Assembly (NCBI RefSeq): GCF_036345155.1 | Contig: NZ_CP107772.1 | Span: 7,068,001-7,132,000, forward strand | DNA: 64,000 nucleotides | Direction of reading: 5' to 3' | Origin: Streptomyces sp. NBC_00582 | GTDB lineage: Bacteria > Actinomycetota > Actinomycetes > Streptomycetales > Streptomycetaceae | Shown: positions 55,745 to 64,000 of the stretch, piece after piece | Layout: each line of letters begins with the position of its first letter | Numbering within the stretch: the stretch's first letter is position 1 | Notes under the pieces: model-generated | Database searches by the model: none | The model's input: the letters and a program-made list of their open reading frames with translations, nothing else | Told to the model about the DNA's origin: nothing | Translations under genes and position numbers: made by a program

Positions 55745-56680
55745 GTGAGGGACACACGAGAGAGCCGGCTGCTCCTGGTGCTGCTGATCGCCATCGCGTT
55801 CGCGCTGATCACGGTGGACATCCGCGGTGGTGAGGACTCCCCGGTCGACGGTGCCCGGCAGGCCGCGGCCGCGGTCTTCGGTCCGATCGAGGACGGGGTG
55901 TCCTCGGTGGTGGACCCGGTCGGCAACGCCGTCTCGGCGGTCCGCGACTCCGGTGAGCGGCACGACCGGATGGCGCAGTTGGAGAAGGAGAACGCGGCTC
56001 TCAAGGCGAAGCTCGGCAGCGACGACCGCAACCGCAGCCGGCTGGCCCAGCTCGACAAGATGCTGAAGATCGCGGGCGAGGGCCGGTACGGCATCAAGGG
56101 CGCCGAGGTCATCGCGATCGGAGCGGCCCAGGGCTTCTCCTGGACGATCACCATCGACGTGGGCGCGGACGACGGCATCACCCGTGACATGACCGTCCTG
56201 AACGGCGACGGGCTGGTCGGCCGGGTCACCACCGTCGGCCCCCACACCGCGACCGTGCTCCTCGCCAACGACCCCGACTTCACCGTCGGCACCCGCATGG
56301 AGGGCAACGACGAACTGGGCTTCGCCTCCGGGCAGGGCGACCGCCCGCTGCGCGTCGAACTCCTCAACGGCAAGGCGGACGTGAGGAAGGGCGACCGCCT
56401 GGTCACCTTCGGCTCCCAGGCCGACAAGCCGTTCGTGCCCGGTGTCCCGGTCGGCGTGGTCTCCCGCGTCGACCCCTCCGGCGGCGACCTCACGCGCACG
56501 CTCTACGTCACTCCGTACGTCAGCTTCACCAAGCTCGACATCGTCGGCGTGGTCGTGGAGACCCCGAAGAAGGACCCGCGCGACACCGTGCTCCCGGCCA
56601 AACCCAAGCCGGTGCCCACCCCTACGGTCACCGTCACGGTGACCCCGAACGCCGATGGCCAGCAGCAAGAGCAGCAGTAG
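55745..56680 (+). CDS. mreC: Rod-shape/spore-wall protein MreC
   Basis: 311 residues from GTG at 55745. One N-terminal membrane segment (RLLLVLLIAIAFALITVDI), a coiled coil (HDRMAQLEKENAALKAKLGSD) and the extracytoplasmic double beta-barrel (GAAQGFSWTITIDVGADDGI, DGLVGRVTTVGPHTATVLL) are visible, with a Pro/Thr-rich tail. MreC scaffolds the wall-synthesis complex. An exact TTGACA lies at 55635 but lacks a good -10, so a separate promoter in the 163-base gap is possible but unproven. Confidence 0.93.
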   Translation: MRDTRESRLLLVLLIAIAFALITVDIRGGEDSPVDGARQAAAAVFGPIEDGVSSVVDPVGNAVSAVRDSGERHDRMAQLEKENAALKAKLGSDDRNRSRLAQLDKMLKIAGEGRYGIKGAEVIAIGAAQGFSWTITIDVGADDGITRDMTVLNGDGLVGRVTTVGPHTATVLLANDPDFTVGTRMEGNDELGFASGQGDRPLRVELLNGKADVRKGDRLVTFGSQADKPFVPGVPVGVVSRVDPSGGDLTRTLYVTPYVSFTKLDIVGVVVETPKKDPRDTVLPAKPKPVPTPTVTVTVTPNADGQQQEQQ

Positions 56681-56695
56681 GAGCTGACAACCCCC

Positions 56696-57367
56696 ATGCG
56701 CGTCAACCGGATCCTGCTCTCGGTCCCGCTGGTCGTCGTCGCCCTGGTGATCCAGGTGAGCGTCCTCGCCCGCCTCCATCTCCCGGGTGCCGTCCCCGAT
56801 CTGCTGCTCCTGACCGTCCTGGGCCTCGCCATGGTCTACGGCCATGTCGGCGGCGCCCTCATCGGCTTCGGCGCGGGTCTCCTCGCCGACCTCGCGCCGC
56901 CCGCCGACCACGCGGCCGGCCGCTACGCCCTCGTGCTCTGTGTGATCGGCTATCTCGCCGGGCTCGTCAAGCCCGAGACCGGCCAGATCAAGTCGGCGAC
57001 CGGACCGATGGCCGTGGTGGTCGCCGCGGCGGTCGGCTCCACCCTGCTGTACGCGGGCGTCGGCGCCCTCGTCGGCGACACGGCGGCCCGTCATGTCGGC
57101 CTGACCGGGCTGCTGTTCTCGGCCGCCCTGTACGACCTGCTGCTCGCCCCGTTCGTGGTCCCCGGGGTGATGTTCCTGGCCCGGCGGGCGGAGAACGACC
57201 CGCTCGCGGAGACCAACTCCGCGGCCAAGGGCTCGGACATCTCCTCGGGCTGGCTGTCCTCCGGGACGGGCCTGAAGATCGGCGGCCAGCGCGGCGGACT
57301 CAAGATGAGAGCGGCGAAGTCGCGGGCGACCCGGGCCGGTCGCATCAAGGGGGTCAAGCGGCTGTGA
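56696..57367 (+). CDS. mreD: Rod-shape/spore-wall membrane protein MreD
   Basis: 223 residues from ATG at 56696, 15 bases after mreC. Five to six membrane segments start with ILLSVPLVVVALVIQVSVLARLHLPGAVPDLLLLTVLGLAM, the typical MreD entrance. A basic cytoplasmic tail of about 50 residues (RAAKSRATRAGRIKGVKRL) ends the protein. It links MreC to the lipid II flipping and transpeptidase partners. Confidence 0.9.
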   Translation: MRVNRILLSVPLVVVALVIQVSVLARLHLPGAVPDLLLLTVLGLAMVYGHVGGALIGFGAGLLADLAPPADHAAGRYALVLCVIGYLAGLVKPETGQIKSATGPMAVVVAAAVGSTLLYAGVGALVGDTAARHVGLTGLLFSAALYDLLLAPFVVPGVMFLARRAENDPLAETNSAAKGSDISSGWLSSGTGLKIGGQRGGLKMRAAKSRATRAGRIKGVKRL

Positions 57368-57495
57368 GCAGGGGCAAGTTCACCCGAACGGGTCACTTTC
57401 GGCGGAACGCGGCCTCACAGGCTGATCGTTCATCATTCGTACGCACGCACAGCCGCGCACAGTCGTTCGTGGACTGAGAGGGGGAGGCAGCCGCA

Positions 57496-59781
57496 GTGAC
57501 CAACATTCCCGAGACCGGTCGGACCCCACGCGTCCAGATCCGGCTCGTCGTGATCCAGATCCTCGTCCTCTCCCTCCTCGGCACCCTCGGCGGCCGGCTG
57601 TGGTACCTCCAGATCCGCGAGGGCGCGGCCTACGCCAAGGAGGCCTCCGGCAACCACGTCCAGCAGGTCGTCGAGCCCGCCGTACGCGGCTCCATCCTGG
57701 ACGCGCGCGGAGTGCCCCTCGCGGACAACGAGACCCGGCTGGTGGTCTCCGCCTCCCGCACCGACCTGCTGAAGCAGCCGGACGACGGCAAGGCCGTCCT
57801 GACCAAACTCGCGGGCGTCCTCGGCATGGACCCCGAGGAGGTCCTGCTGAAGGTCCGGCTGTGCGACGCGAAGACCCCCCAGCCCTGCTGGAACGGCTCG
57901 CCCTACCAGCCGATCCCCATCACCGACGAGGCCACCGCCAAGCAGGCCCTGCAGATCCGTGAGCGCGCCGAGGACTTCCCCGGCATCACCGCCGAGCCGG
58001 AGGCCGTGCGCCGCTACCCCGCGCCCGGCAAGTCCAACACCGCCCAGGTCCTCGGCTATCTCTCGCCGGTCACCGACGAGGAGATCACCAAGGCCCAGGA
58101 CACCGACTCGCCGTATCTGCGCTCCGACCAGGTCGGCCGCTCCGGCCTCGAGCGCCAGTACGACAAGGAGCTCCGCGGCAAGGCCGGCGTCACCCGCTAC
58201 GAGGTCGACAACCTCGGCCGGGTCATCGGCCAGGCCGAGGCCACCCCGGCGGAGCCCGGCTCCAACCTGGTCACCAGCATCGACTCCCGCGTCCAGCGCG
58301 TCGCCGAGTACGAACTGAACAACGCGATGAAGGTCGCCCGCCAGCAGTTCGACAAGATCACCGGCACCAACTACAAGGCCGACTCCGGCGCCGTCGTCGT
58401 GATGGAGGCCAAGACCGGCCGGATCGTCGCCATGGCCTCCGCCCCGACCTACGACCCGAACGTCTGGGTGGGCGGCATCTCCGCCAAGGACTACAAGAAG
58501 CTCACGGGCAAGAAGTCCGACTACCCGCTGCTCAACCGGGCCATACAGGGTCAGGCCGCGCCCGGCTCGACGTTCAAGGTGGTCTCCACGGCCGCCGCGG
58601 TCGAGGCCGGCTACGTCTGGGACGGCGGCTACCCGTGCACCAGCTCGTACTCGGTGGGCGGCCAGGTCTTCAACAACTTCGAGGGCGAGAACTTCGGCCC
58701 GATCTCGCTCGGCCGTGCCCTGGAGGTGTCCTGCGACACCGTCTTCTACGCCCTCGCCGACCGCGAGTGGAAGAAGGACGGCGGCATCAACCCGAAGAAG
58801 GGCGAGCCCAAGGACTACTTCTACAAGGCCGCCCACCAGTTCGGCCTCGGCAAGGAGACCGGCGTCGACCTGCCGAACGAGGTCACCGGCCGCGTCCCGG
58901 ACCGCCAGTGGAAGGAGTCCTACTGGAAGGCCAACAAGGACGCCTGGTGCAAGTCCGGCAAGAAGAACGGCACCTACGTCGAGAAGATCGCCTACGAGAA
59001 CTGCCTCGAGGGCAACAAGATGCGCGAGGGTGACTCGATCAACTACTCCATCGGCCAGGGCGACACCCTCGTCACACCGATCCAGGAGGCCGTGATCTAC
59101 GGCGCCCTCGCCAACGGCGGCACCATGTACCAGCCGTCCATCGGCAAGGCCGTCGTCAGCGCCGACGGCAAGACCGTCACCGAGATCAAGCCCAGGAAGA
59201 CCGGCAAGCTGCCCATCAGCAAGGCGACCCTCGCCGGCATGGACGACGCCCTCGCCGGCGTGGTCACCCGGGGTACGGCCGCGTGGAAGTTCGGCGGCTG
59301 GCCGCAGGACAAGATCGAGCTGCACGCCAAGACGGGTACCGCCGAGGTCTACGGCAAGCAGACCACGTCCTGGCTGGCCACCTACAGCAAGGACTACACG
59401 GTCATCATGACGATCGCCCAGGCCGGTACCGGTTCGGGCGCCTCCGGTGAGGCCGTGCGCCACATCTACAACGCCCTCTACGGCGTCTCCGCCGACGGCT
59501 CGATCGACAAGAAGAACGCCCTGCTGCCCACCCCGCAGAAGGGCCTGCCGACCGTCCAGGCCGACGGCACCATCAAGGCCCCGAAGGTCGCCAAGGACCC
59601 GGCCAAGGACCAGCGGGCCAGCCAGCAGGGCACCCCCGAGCCGGACGCCTCGCAGCCGGCCGGGACGACCCAGCAGAACACCACCAACCAGAACACCCGC
59701 CGACGGCGACGACGGCGGGGGCGGGCCGGATGCGGGGGCGCCGCAGCCCGGCGGTCGGTCGGCAGGAGGTCGCTCGCATGA
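57496..59781 (+). CDS. mrdA: Penicillin-binding protein 2 (class B transpeptidase)
   Basis: 761 residues from GTG at 57496. One N-terminal span (VVIQILVLSLLGTLGGRLWYL) is followed by the dimerisation domain and the transpeptidase domain with S358-TFK361 (active serine), S-C-D in VSCDTVFYA and K612-T-G614 (HAKTGTAEVYG). It cross-links peptidoglycan with RodA. The last 26 residues are an Arg-rich run (RRRRRRRGR) whose codons look frameshifted: the +1 frame gives PADGDDGGGGPDAGAPQPGG with much better host-like codon use. The stop overlaps the rodA ATG (ATGA). Confidence 0.94.
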   Translation: MTNIPETGRTPRVQIRLVVIQILVLSLLGTLGGRLWYLQIREGAAYAKEASGNHVQQVVEPAVRGSILDARGVPLADNETRLVVSASRTDLLKQPDDGKAVLTKLAGVLGMDPEEVLLKVRLCDAKTPQPCWNGSPYQPIPITDEATAKQALQIRERAEDFPGITAEPEAVRRYPAPGKSNTAQVLGYLSPVTDEEITKAQDTDSPYLRSDQVGRSGLERQYDKELRGKAGVTRYEVDNLGRVIGQAEATPAEPGSNLVTSIDSRVQRVAEYELNNAMKVARQQFDKITGTNYKADSGAVVVMEAKTGRIVAMASAPTYDPNVWVGGISAKDYKKLTGKKSDYPLLNRAIQGQAAPGSTFKVVSTAAAVEAGYVWDGGYPCTSSYSVGGQVFNNFEGENFGPISLGRALEVSCDTVFYALADREWKKDGGINPKKGEPKDYFYKAAHQFGLGKETGVDLPNEVTGRVPDRQWKESYWKANKDAWCKSGKKNGTYVEKIAYENCLEGNKMREGDSINYSIGQGDTLVTPIQEAVIYGALANGGTMYQPSIGKAVVSADGKTVTEIKPRKTGKLPISKATLAGMDDALAGVVTRGTAAWKFGGWPQDKIELHAKTGTAEVYGKQTTSWLATYSKDYTVIMTIAQAGTGSGASGEAVRHIYNALYGVSADGSIDKKNALLPTPQKGLPTVQADGTIKAPKVAKDPAKDQRASQQGTPEPDASQPAGTTQQNTTNQNTRRRRRRRGRAGCGGAAARRSVGRRSLA

Positions 59782-60977
59782 CCGGTGTGAACAGCTTCTC
59801 CGTCTCCGGGTACGGACCCGCGCGGGCCGGCTGGACCCGGGTCCTCGCCCGTGACTCGCTGGCCCGGCGGCTGGACTGGCCGATACTGCTGTCGGCGATC
59901 GCCCTCTCCATGATCGGCTCGGTGCTGGTCTTCTCCGCGACCCGCAACCGCACCGAGATCAACCAGGGCGACCAGTACTACTTCCTGATCCGGCACCTGA
60001 TGAACACCGGCATCGGCATCGCCCTGATGATCGGCACCATCTGGCTCGGCCACCGCACCCTGCGCAACGCGGTACCCGTCCTCTACGGCCTGTCCCTGCT
60101 CGGCATCCTGCTGGTGCTGACCCCGCTGGGCTCCACGGTCAACGGCGCCCACTCCTGGATCGTGTTCGGCGGCGGCTTCTCGCTCCAGCCCTCGGAGTTC
60201 GTGAAGATCACGATCATCCTGGGCATGGCGATGCTGCTCGCGGCCCGGGTCGACGCCGGCGACAAGCCGTACCCGGACCACCGCACGGTCGTGCAGGCGC
60301 TCGGTCTCGCAGCCGTCCCGATGCTGATCGTGATGCTCATGCCCGACCTCGGGTCGGTCATGGTGATGGTGATGATCGTGCTGGGCGTGCTGCTGGCCTC
60401 CGGCGCCTCCAACCGCTGGGTCTTCGGGCTGCTCGGCGCGGGCGCGGCCGGCGCGGTCGCCGTCTGGCAGCTCCACATCCTCGACGAGTACCAGATCGCC
60501 CGCTTCGCCGCCTTCGCCAACCCCAGCCTCGACCCGGCCGGCGTCGGCTACAACACCAACCAGGCCCGGATCGCCATCGGTTCCGGCGGCCTGACCGGCG
60601 CGGGCCTCTTCCACGGCTCGCAGACCACCGGCCAGTTCGTCCCCGAGCAGCAGACGGACTTCGTCTTCACGGTCGCGGGCGAGGAACTCGGCTTCGTCGG
60701 CGCGGGCCTGATCATCCTGCTCCTGGGCGTGGTCCTGTGGCGCGCCGGCCGCATCGCCCGCGACTCGACCGAGCTGTACGGCACGATCGTCGCCGCCGGG
60801 ATCGTGGCGTGGTTCGCGTTCCAGTCGTTCGAGAACATCGGGATGACGCTCGGCATCATGCCGGTCACCGGCCTGCCGCTGCCGTTCGTGTCGTACGGCG
60901 GCTCGTCGATGTTCGCGGTGTGGGTGGCGGTGGGGCTGTTGCAGTCGATCCGGGTCCAGCGGCCGATGTCCGCGTAG
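59778..60977 (+). CDS. rodA: RodA/FtsW/SpoVE-family peptidoglycan polymerase
   Basis: 399 residues from ATG at 59778, with a strong AGGAGGT 9 bases upstream. Ten membrane segments are visible. SEDS family signatures are present: GAHSWIVFGGGFSLQPSEFVKI, the conserved Asp stretch LMPDLGSVMVMV, and NIGMTLGIMPVTGLPLPFVSYGGSSM. It polymerises glycan strands from lipid II in partnership with PBP2. Translation is coupled to mrdA by a 4-base overlap. Confidence 0.95.
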   Translation: MTGVNSFSVSGYGPARAGWTRVLARDSLARRLDWPILLSAIALSMIGSVLVFSATRNRTEINQGDQYYFLIRHLMNTGIGIALMIGTIWLGHRTLRNAVPVLYGLSLLGILLVLTPLGSTVNGAHSWIVFGGGFSLQPSEFVKITIILGMAMLLAARVDAGDKPYPDHRTVVQALGLAAVPMLIVMLMPDLGSVMVMVMIVLGVLLASGASNRWVFGLLGAGAAGAVAVWQLHILDEYQIARFAAFANPSLDPAGVGYNTNQARIAIGSGGLTGAGLFHGSQTTGQFVPEQQTDFVFTVAGEELGFVGAGLIILLLGVVLWRAGRIARDSTELYGTIVAAGIVAWFAFQSFENIGMTLGIMPVTGLPLPFVSYGGSSMFAVWVAVGLLQSIRVQRPMSA

Positions 60978-61058
60978 ACGACGGTCTTTCGTCGTTGGTG
61001 TTGGATTCAACGGAAGCTGACCCTGCCGTCCCGGTGCGACTGCGACTAGATTCATTTC

Positions 61059-62564
61059 ATGGCGGAGACGAAACGCGAGATCGAGCGCAAGTACGAATCC
61101 GACGACAGCGGGCTGCCTGACCTGACCGGCGTCGCCGGCGTGGCGAGTGTCCTCGACAAGGGCACCGCCGAGCTGGACGCGACCTACTACGACACATCCG
61201 ACCTGCGCCTGGCCTCGGCCGCGATCACCCTGCGCCGCCGCACGGGCGGCTCCGACGCCGGGTGGCACCTAAAGCTTCCGGTCGGCCCCGGGATCCGCGA
61301 CGAGATCCGCGCCCCGCTCTCCGACACCGTCCCGGACGAACTCGCGGCGCTGGTGCGCTCCCGGGTCCGCGAGGGTCAGCTCGTGGCGGTGGTCCGGCTG
61401 CGCTCCGCACGGGACGTACGGGACCTGATGGACGCGCACGGCAGGCTGCTGGCCGAGGCCAGCGTGGACACCGTACGGGCGGAGCGGCTGTTCGGCGGAC
61501 AGGGAACCGCCCAATGGAGCGAGATCGAGGTGGAGCTGGCCGACGGCGGCGACCCCGCCCTCCTCGACAAGCTGGAGAAACGGCTGCGCAAGGCGGGCGT
61601 ACGACCGTCGACGTCGGCGTCGAAGCTGGCGCGGGCGCTGGCCGAGACCAAGGGCGGACATCCACGGCCCGAGGACAAGGGCCCCGCCGAGCCGGCGACC
61701 GCCGGGGACCACGTCCTCGCGTACGTGCGCGCCCAGCGGGACGCGATCGTCGAGCTGGACCCGGCGGTGCGCCGGGACGCCGAGGAGTCGGTGCACGACA
61801 TGCGGGTCGCCACCCGCCGGCTGCGCAGCACCTTCCGCTCCTTCGGCAAGGTCCTCGACCGGGACGTCACCGACCCGATCGCCGCCGAGCTGAAGTGGCT
61901 GGCGGGGGAGCTGGGCGTGGGCCGCGACCACGAGGTGCTGGCCGGGCGGCTGCAGGCGGCCTTCGACGAGCTGCCCCCCACGCTGGTCGCGGGACCGGTC
62001 CGGGAACGGCTGCAGAACTGGTCGAAGGCCGGTGAGAAGGGTTCGAGGCGCCGGCTGCTCGGGGTGCTGAACTCCTCGCGCTATCTGACCCTTCTCGACA
62101 CCCTGGACGCGCTGATCGCCGATCCGCCGGCGCTGAAGGCGGCCGGCAGGAAGCCGGAGAAGGTCCTCGCGAAGGCCGTACGCAAGGACTTCGCGAAGGT
62201 GTCCGCGCTGATGGAGGAGGCCATGGAGCAGCCGCCCGGCGCCGACCGCGACCTCGCGCTGCACGAGGCCCGCAAGAAGGCCAAGCGGACGCGGTACGCG
62301 GCGGAGACGGCCCGCCCCGTCCTCGGCCGTCCGGCGAAGGACCTGGTCAAGTCCATGAAGTCGCTCCAGAGCCTGCTCGGCGACCACCAGGACAGCGTCA
62401 TGGCCCGTACGACCCTGCGCGAGCTGTCCGCCGTGGCGCACGCGGCGGGGGAGAACGGGTTCACGTACGGCGTGCTGTACGCCCGTGAGGAGCGGCGCGC
62501 GGAGCGGGTCGAGGAGGCCGTACCCGGGGCGTGGAGGGAGACCAGCGGCTCGATGGAGGTTTAG
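61059..62564 (+). CDS. CYTH-CHAD domain protein
   Basis: 501 residues from ATG at 61059. The CYTH domain starts with the ExExK metal/triphosphate motif E7-x-E9-x-K11 (KREIERKYE) and continues with charged beta-strands (LDATYYDTSDLRL, ITLRRRTGGSDAGWHLKLP). The CHAD domain from about 220 is helical with conserved histidines (SVHDMRVATRRLRSTFRSFG, LHEARKKAKRTRYAAE). CYTH domains hydrolyse triphosphates, and CHAD domains bind polyphosphate. A role in polyphosphate metabolism is likely. It has its own transcript, 81 bases after rodA. Confidence 0.92.
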   Translation: MAETKREIERKYESDDSGLPDLTGVAGVASVLDKGTAELDATYYDTSDLRLASAAITLRRRTGGSDAGWHLKLPVGPGIRDEIRAPLSDTVPDELAALVRSRVREGQLVAVVRLRSARDVRDLMDAHGRLLAEASVDTVRAERLFGGQGTAQWSEIEVELADGGDPALLDKLEKRLRKAGVRPSTSASKLARALAETKGGHPRPEDKGPAEPATAGDHVLAYVRAQRDAIVELDPAVRRDAEESVHDMRVATRRLRSTFRSFGKVLDRDVTDPIAAELKWLAGELGVGRDHEVLAGRLQAAFDELPPTLVAGPVRERLQNWSKAGEKGSRRRLLGVLNSSRYLTLLDTLDALIADPPALKAAGRKPEKVLAKAVRKDFAKVSALMEEAMEQPPGADRDLALHEARKKAKRTRYAAETARPVLGRPAKDLVKSMKSLQSLLGDHQDSVMARTTLRELSAVAHAAGENGFTYGVLYAREERRAERVEEAVPGAWRETSGSMEV

Positions 62565-62658
62565 GACGGCTTTGATCGCGATTTTCGCGGGCGGGGGAGT
62601 GCTCCGGGCACGTTACGCTTGATGGTCACCCCAGTCAGCTCACGAAGGTAACGCCGCG

Positions 62659-64000
62659 ATGTCTGTCGAGTCGGTCTTCCCACAGCTCGAAGCCTTGCTC
62701 CCGCACGTGCAGAAGCCGATCCAGTACGTCGGGGGCGAGCTCAACTCCACGGTCAAGCCGTGGGAGTCCTGTGACGTCCGCTGGGCGCTCATGTACCCGG
62801 ACGCGTACGAGGTCGGTCTGCCCAACCAGGGCGTCATGATCCTCTACGAGGTGCTGAACGAGCAGGACGGCGTCCTCGCCGAGCGCACCTACAGCGTGTG
62901 GCCGGACCTGGAGGCGCTGATGCGGGAGCACCGCGTCCCGCAGTTCACGGTCGACAGCCACCGCCCGGTGAAGGCCTTCGACGTGTTCGGCCTGTCCTTC
63001 TCCACCGAGCTCGGCTACACGAACATGCTCACGGCCCTGGACCTGGCCGGCATCCCCCTGGAGTCCAAGGACCGTACGCTCGACGACCCGATCGTCCTGG
63101 CGGGCGGCCACGCGGCCTTCAACCCGGAGCCGATCGCCGACTTCATCGACGCGGCGGTCATCGGCGACGGCGAGCAGGCCGTCCTCGACATGACGCGGAT
63201 CATCAAGGAGTGGAAGGCCGAGGGCCGCCCCGGCGGCCGCGAGGAGGTCCTCTTCCGCCTCGCCAGGACCGGGAACGTCTACATCCCGGCCTTCTACGAC
63301 GTCGAGTACCTCCCCGACGGCCGGATCGCCCGCGTGGTCCCCAACAAGTCGGGCGTCCCGTGGCGCGTCTCCAAGCACACGGTCATGGACCTCGACGAGT
63401 GGCCCTACCCCAAGCAGCCCCTGGTCCCCCTCGCCGAGACCGTCCACGAGCGCATGTCCGTCGAGATCTTCCGCGGCTGCACGCGCGGCTGCCGCTTCTG
63501 CCAGGCGGGCATGATCACCCGCCCGGTGCGCGAGCGCTCGATCACGGGCATCGGCGAGATGGTCGAGAAGGGCCTGAAGGCGACGGGCTTCGAGGAGGTG
63601 GGTCTGCTGTCGTTGTCGAGTGCGGACCACTCGGAGATCGGCGACATCGCCAAGGGCCTGGCCGACCGCTACGAAGAGGACAAGATCGGCCTGTCCCTCC
63701 CCTCCACCCGCGTCGACGCCTTCAACGTCGACCTGGCGAACGAACTGACGCGCAACGGCCGCCGCTCGGGCCTCACCTTCGCCCCCGAGGGCGGCTCGGA
63801 ACGCATGCGCAAGGTCATCAACAAGATGGTGTCGGAGGAGGACCTCATCCGCACCGTCGCGACGGCCTACGGCAACGGCTGGCGCCAGGTGAAGCTGTAC
63901 TTCATGTGCGGCCTCCCCACGGAGACCGACGAGGACGTCCTCCAGATCGCCGACATGGCCGCGAACGTCATCGCCAAGGGCCGCGAGGTCTCCCGCGCCA
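62659..64000 (+). CDS. B12-binding-type radical SAM protein, TIGR03960 family (3' end outside window)
   Basis: About 447 residues are visible from ATG at 62659; the frame is open at the window end. The N-terminal domain (VRWALMYPDAYEVGLPNQGVMIL ... FGLSFSTELGYTNML ... VLAGGHAAFNPEPIADFID) resembles a corrinoid-binding fold. The radical SAM cluster motif is C274-x3-C278-x2-C281 (RGCTRGCRFC). In actinobacteria this gene lies next to a TIGR03936/DUF2344 gene and rne, which would be expected just outside. The reaction is unknown; links to tRNA or ribosomal modification are only suggested. Confidence 0.92.
   Translation, partial: MSVESVFPQLEALLPHVQKPIQYVGGELNSTVKPWESCDVRWALMYPDAYEVGLPNQGVMILYEVLNEQDGVLAERTYSVWPDLEALMREHRVPQFTVDSHRPVKAFDVFGLSFSTELGYTNMLTALDLAGIPLESKDRTLDDPIVLAGGHAAFNPEPIADFIDAAVIGDGEQAVLDMTRIIKEWKAEGRPGGREEVLFRLARTGNVYIPAFYDVEYLPDGRIARVVPNKSGVPWRVSKHTVMDLDEWPYPKQPLVPLAETVHERMSVEIFRGCTRGCRFCQAGMITRPVRERSITGIGEMVEKGLKATGFEEVGLLSLSSADHSEIGDIAKGLADRYEEDKIGLSLPSTRVDAFNVDLANELTRNGRRSGLTFAPEGGSERMRKVINKMVSEEDLIRTVATAYGNGWRQVKLYFMCGLPTETDEDVLQIADMAANVIAKGREVSRA

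Overview
The window is high-GC DNA with GTG/TTG starts, strong third-position GC bias and very long antisense open frames. These traits, and the gene order tig-clpP1-clpP2-clpX-valS-folC-ndk-mreBCD-mrdA-rodA, point to a Streptomyces chromosome (core arm-proximal or central region). No species name can be given from sequence alone.

Layout. 0-7.6 kb: end of a metallophosphoesterase, a GT4 glycosyltransferase, a DUF559-like protein, aminopeptidase N, a mycothiol-reductase-like DsbA-fold protein and a SAV2177-type methyltransferase. 7.6-14.0 kb: a minus-strand organosulfur cassette (ROK regulator, ABC importer, FMN monooxygenase, TauD-type dioxygenase). Two short leader ORFs lie in it, each followed by hairpins. 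14.3-17.1 kb: bioY, then two decapitated gene remnants meeting at one breakpoint and an amino-acid permease interrupted by TAA. 17.2-21.5 kb: rpiB, a Nei-type DNA glycosylase, an Eis-type acetyltransferase and a membrane PP2C phosphatase.

21.5-40.4 kb is the accessory core: a type VII (ESX-like) secretion island. Two tandem cassettes, each Esx-like A, Esx-like B, DUF6507-type protein, large polymorphic toxin, immunity gene(s), are nearly identical at the front and different at the tip. One toxin ends in a predicted PD-(D/E)XK nuclease-like domain, the other in an ADP-ribosyltransferase. They are followed by an HD phosphohydrolase, a small membrane protein, EccD, a MinD/EspI-like ATPase, EccC and a DUF6177-type protein. 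No EccB, EccE or mycosin is present in the window. The likely logic is that EccC recognises Esx pairs and toxins, EccD forms the membrane channel, and the immunity genes protect the producer.

40.5-64 kb returns to housekeeping: a membrane acyltransferase, tRNA-Gly and tRNA-Pro, trigger factor, the Clp protease (clpP1 and clpP2 separated by an unusual 0.75-kb spacer holding a 19-bp hairpin-repeat array), valS, folC, a DUF4233 protein, ndk, the mre/mrd cell-shape and wall genes, a CYTH-CHAD protein and the start of a B12-binding radical SAM protein.
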